Positions 4,321-6,562 of a stretch of 6,562 nucleotides of DNA are shown in pieces. The position numbers were made by a program, and so were the translations under genes. Under the pieces are notes generated by a model, which saw nothing but the letters and a program-made list of their open reading frames with translations, searched no databases and was not told where the DNA came from. Every line of letters starts with the position of its first letter. Position 1 is the stretch's first letter. Source of the stretch: Ignavibacteria bacterium (GTDB lineage Bacteria; Bacteroidota; Ignavibacteria; Tepidaquicellales; Tepidaquicellaceae); the NCBI GenBank assembly GCA_018058125.1, contig JAGPCH010000091.1, forward strand, positions 1-6,562, given 5' to 3'.

Positions 4321-5127
4321 TTAATAGTCAAAATTATACTTTTTTCCTTTCACTGCACACCCGTAATATACCTGATCACCGTTTACATTTACATAAATTG
4401 CATAGTCATACTGAATACCTGTCTTAGTATCCGTGCAACTTTCTTTCTTTAACCTGATCTCAATATTATATCTCTGAACAAGATTATGACTCTTGTATAT
4501 TATCAATCCATCTTCTTCAGATGGTTCGTTATAAAAAAAATAATAAGTCTTCTTCTCGCCGGGCACAATCAGTTCGATCAGATTTTCAAACTTTGAGATC
4601 TGAAGTGACCAGCTGTTGCCTGTACCTATTCCCCAGAAGTCATATGGCACGCAGGTATTGTTCTGATTTTTTCTTTCCATACTGATTACGTCATTTACTC
4701 TGATTGTTCTCGGATATTTCTCACCGGTTGCCGTGTTTTCAGTATTCTCCAGCTTACCTTTGATCTTTACATAAACGGAGTTATAGACGCTTTTCTCGCT
4801 GAACATTTTTGAATACTGACCTTCCAGTTTCTTTGTATCATCTGCAACCCAGTATACTGAGTCAGGGTATCTGCAGTCTCTGAAAGTCTTTGTATTTAAA
4901 TTTGTAATAAAAATGCCTTCAAAAATATTGCTTTCGGAAGAATTTGAATTTTCAGAAAGGTTAGAATCAGTAGCGGCTGTATCACCCGGAATATTATCTG
5001 CTGTATCGCTTGAAACATTTCCTGTTAACTCTTCTGTTACAACTGTGTCTGTTTCAGGAACCTGTGTTTCGGGCTGATCTTTACATGCGGCAAATAAAAG
5101 GAAAAAGCAAAAAATATATCTGTACAT
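4321..5127 (-). CDS. Lipoprotein with COG3650-like C-terminal domain
   Basis: A 268-residue predicted lipoprotein. Residues 1-14 are a short hydrophobic signal ending in the lipobox LFAAC, with Cys15 as the lipidated residue. Residues 16-69 form an acidic, Ser/Thr/Asn-rich linker. Residues 70-150 form a beta-rich domain (GIFITNLNTKTFRDCRYPDS, then VYVKIKGKLE) that recalls NlpE-type lipoproteins. Residues about 159-258 match the COG3650 pattern: IGTGNSWSLQI (167-177, where relatives have GTEPFW), then C231-TDTKTG and GCA at 256-258. Cys231 and Cys257 may form a disulfide, as may Cys85 and Cys159. The function of this domain is not established; an envelope role is inferred from the signal. Cys-Lys-Asp after cleavage resembles the surface-export signals of some Bacteroidetes lipoproteins, which is a weak hint. 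It lies 97 bases downstream of tag. Confidence 0.86.
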   Translation of the reverse strand: MYRYIFCFFLLFAACKDQPETQVPETDTVVTEELTGNVSSDTADNIPGDTAATDSNLSENSNSSESNIFEGIFITNLNTKTFRDCRYPDSVYWVADDTKKLEGQYSKMFSEKSVYNSVYVKIKGKLENTENTATGEKYPRTIRVNDVISMERKNQNNTCVPYDFWGIGTGNSWSLQISKFENLIELIVPGEKKTYYFFYNEPSEEDGLIIYKSHNLVQRYNIEIRLKKESCTDTKTGIQYDYAIYVNVNGDQVYYGCAVKGKKYNFDY

Positions 5128-5169
5128 TTTATAGTTTAATTCGGAAATATAAAATTATGTGTATAAATT

Positions 5170-5199
5170 AAAATTTATATGAATCAAAAGCGAATCAAA
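5170..5199 (-). promoter_or_regulatory. Possible promoter of the lipoprotein gene
   Basis: On the minus strand TTTG (plus 5196-5199) is followed after 18 bases by TAAATTTT (plus 5170-5177), which is TAnnTTTG with one mismatch at the last base. The transcript would start roughly 40 bases before the ATG at 5127. The DNA is very AT-rich here, so the match is weak, and readthrough from tag is possible instead. Confidence 0.3.
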
Positions 5200-5224
5200 T
5201 TTGAGTATTACAGAGGTTATCAGA

Positions 5225-5797
5225 TTACTTTGCATTTATTTTTCTTTTCTTACTCCATGCCGGCTTAGTCTTTAAGACTTTCTTATATATCCTGCAGTTT
5301 TCTATATGAGCCCCCGGCAGATAACCGGTACTCATCAGGAATTCATTAACGATCTCACCGCCGGTAAACAGAAAAGTCTTTTTGAAAAGCTTTGTCCACT
5401 CCTCTTTGGTTTTTAAAGTTAAATGATTTTCATCAAGCCAGTTTTTAAATGAACCGTATTCCTTCTGTAATGAGATTATTATCTTTGCATTTTCTATGGC
5501 AGCATTTACCTTAAGTCTGTTTCGGATTATACCTGCATCTGAAAGCAGTCTTTGTCTTTCCTTTTCATCATAAGAGGCGACTTTTTTTATCCTGAAATTA
5601 TGATATGCTTTATTAAAATTTTTCTGCTTGTTGAGAATGGTCGTCCAGCTCAGTCCTGCCTGATTTATCTCCAGTACAAGCCTTTCGAATAATTCATTAT
5701 CGTCCTCAATTGGAAATCCGTATGCAGTATCGTGATAGATCCTGTGTACATTCCCGGTTTCCATTAACTCTACCGCTTCGCAGTATGAACTTGCCAT
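5225..5797 (-). CDS. tag: DNA-3-methyladenine glycosylase I
   Basis: A 190-residue glycosylase of the Tag family, which removes 3-methyladenine from alkylated DNA as the first step of base excision repair. The base-recognition core is intact: Tyr21-His22-Asp23 (YHDTAYG), Glu43 in LVLEINQAGLSW (equivalent to Glu38 of the E. coli enzyme) and Trp51. Next come TTILNKQKNFNKAYHNF and DAGIIRNRLKVNAAIENAK (about 87-105), a helix-hairpin region, and FLFTGGEIVNEFLMSTGYLPG. The structural zinc site is plausible: Cys6, His22, His164 and Cys168 (GAHIENC, with the family's H-x3-C spacing), although Cys6-His22 is 16 residues apart against 13 in E. coli. This supports the ATG at 5797 over Met12, which would lose Cys6. 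The gene follows the DinB-fold gene by 42 bases and is probably cotranscribed with it. Confidence 0.94.
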   Translation of the reverse strand: MASSYCEAVELMETGNVHRIYHDTAYGFPIEDDNELFERLVLEINQAGLSWTTILNKQKNFNKAYHNFRIKKVASYDEKERQRLLSDAGIIRNRLKVNAAIENAKIIISLQKEYGSFKNWLDENHLTLKTKEEWTKLFKKTFLFTGGEIVNEFLMSTGYLPGAHIENCRIYKKVLKTKPAWSKKRKINAK

Positions 5798-5839
5798 ATT
5801 GTTATGTGTTTGATTTTATAAAAAGCATTTATAATTTAA

Positions 5840-6349
5840 TTACCATTCACCGGCATATATAAGATCCATGCCGCCTTTCTGCTTCAGGTAAATGTATTTT
5901 GTATAGATTATCTGTCTGAAATGAAGATAATCATGCGCAAGCCAGTTGGACAGAAAAAACTCTGCAGACATTCCGCCGAATTTAGGATGAATGTATTCAT
6001 TCTTCCACTCGGGATCTTTAAATGAATTCAGCCATTCTACAGATTTATTTCTTTCATAAAGAAATTTTTCCAGCGTTTCATTATAATTCCATTCGGTATA
6101 ATTCTTGCTTTTTACCCAGCCCTGAGGATCGATCTCAGGCGGATCACCTTCGGTTTTCTCCAGTGTGTGTTTCACTCTTGCTCTGAAATCCAACAATTCT
6201 TCTTCGTAAAGATGGCAGACTATTTCCAGCTGACACCATTTATTTTCTGCAGGTCTGAACAAATATTCATCCTCGGAAATATCTGAAAGTAAACTTTTAA
6301 ATGTATTTACATTATTAATTAATTTACCGGTAATAAATGCATGTTCCAT
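5840..6349 (-). CDS. DinB-superfamily protein
   Basis: A 169-residue protein with the four-helix DinB/YfiT fold. The likely metal-binding histidines are His46 (WCQLEIVCHLYEEE), His139 and His143 (LAHDYLHFRQ); the H-x3-H pair on the last helix is typical. The R-P-A-E-N-K-W segment (32-38) before the first ligand is also characteristic of the family. It has no signal or membrane segment. Superfamily members include DNA-damage-induced proteins of unknown function and enzymes that transfer bacillithiol or mycothiol to other molecules; the sequence does not show which applies. It lies 20 bases after the GDCCVxC gene and 42 before tag on the same strand, suggesting one transcript. Proximity to a DNA glycosylase makes a detoxification or damage role reasonable, but this is inference. 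Confidence 0.88.
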   Translation of the reverse strand: MEHAFITGKLINNVNTFKSLLSDISEDEYLFRPAENKWCQLEIVCHLYEEELLDFRARVKHTLEKTEGDPPEIDPQGWVKSKNYTEWNYNETLEKFLYERNKSVEWLNSFKDPEWKNEYIHPKFGGMSAEFFLSNWLAHDYLHFRQIIYTKYIYLKQKGGMDLIYAGEW

Positions 6350-6369
6350 TTTTAAAAATTATTTTTAAA

Positions 6370-6562
6370 TTATCCGCAACAGGCTTTTCCATTCTGAACA
6401 GGCGGACATTTGACAGAGCCAAAACTGCAGAACACGCAACAGTCTCCGGGCTTGGGCTTTAAGAGTTTTTTACAATTTTCACATTCGTAATACCACTGAC
6501 AGGAATTCAAAGACATCTTTTCTTCTTTTGAATGACCGCATACGGGACAGGTTATCGTTGAT
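6370..6562 (-). CDS. GDCCVxC-domain small Cys-rich protein (5' end beyond the window)
   Basis: The minus-strand frame ending in TAA at 6370-6372 gives 63 residues with no start codon before the window edge. It has a zinc-ribbon-like first half (CPVCG, then YYECENC) and a second half GDCCVFCSFGSVKCPPVQ ending NGKACCG. That is the signature of the GDCCVxC family of small proteins, some members of which carry selenocysteine at a cysteine position; here all positions read as Cys codons (TGT or TGC) and no in-frame TGA is present. Relatives are about 65-70 residues, so only a few N-terminal residues should be missing. The function is unknown; 11 cysteines in 63 residues suggest metal binding or thiol chemistry. 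It is the first visible gene of the likely operon with the DinB-fold gene and tag. Confidence 0.88.
   Translation of the reverse strand, partial: STITCPVCGHSKEEKMSLNSCQWYYECENCKKLLKPKPGDCCVFCSFGSVKCPPVQNGKACCG

Overview
The window looks like a chromosomal segment of an AT-rich bacterium of the Bacteroidota/Ignavibacteriota kind. The reasons are indirect. Start codons follow A-rich leaders without clear Shine-Dalgarno sequences. Two genes have a TAnnTTTG box (the Bacteroidetes-type -7 element) about 35 bases upstream of the start. One gene codes a lipoprotein with a Cys-Lys-Asp N-terminus. The genes are ordinary housekeeping or stress genes, and I find no phage, plasmid, CRISPR, rRNA or tRNA. 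The placement in this group is an inference, stronger for the promoter type than for any lineage within it.

Left half (1-2961): a glyoxalase-fold (VOC) protein on the minus strand, a DUF302 protein on the plus strand and a two-part GNAT acetyltransferase on the minus strand, separated by unusually long non-coding stretches. These stretches are filled with several families of short repeats: a 7-bp tandem array at the left edge; four copies of a palindromic 'ATTCCCGC...GCGGGAAT' element (T1-T4) arranged as two facing pairs; three copies of a hairpin element around 'ATCCCGTAGGGAT' (S1-S3); and four copies of an 'AGACTCTA' short-period element (R1-R4), also in two facing pairs. One T pair (33-bp perfect inverted repeats, 1465-1790) is nested inside one R pair (about 1355-1920), and together they occupy nearly all the space between the convergent DUF302 and GNAT genes. 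This layered arrangement is the most unusual thing in the window.

Middle (2962-4320): a complete M29-family metalloaminopeptidase with its own promoter box, followed by a strong hairpin terminator that also serves the convergent lipoprotein gene. All metal-ligand positions of the peptidase are kept, but the position of the family's catalytic tyrosine reads isoleucine.

Right half (4321-6562): four minus-strand genes. In transcription order they are a small cysteine-rich GDCCVxC protein (cut by the window edge), a DinB-fold protein, 3-methyladenine DNA glycosylase I (tag) and a COG3650-like lipoprotein. The first three are spaced by 20 and 42 bases and probably form one operon. A glycosylase, a DinB-fold protein and a Cys-rich small protein would fit a role in handling alkylation, thiol or metal stress, but that is inference from neighbourhood. 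The lipoprotein lies 97 bases further on and may have its own promoter.

I did not find a clearly new biological system. The best leads are the nested inverted-repeat module, the altered catalytic site of the M29 enzyme and the altered acetyl-CoA loop of the GNAT protein.
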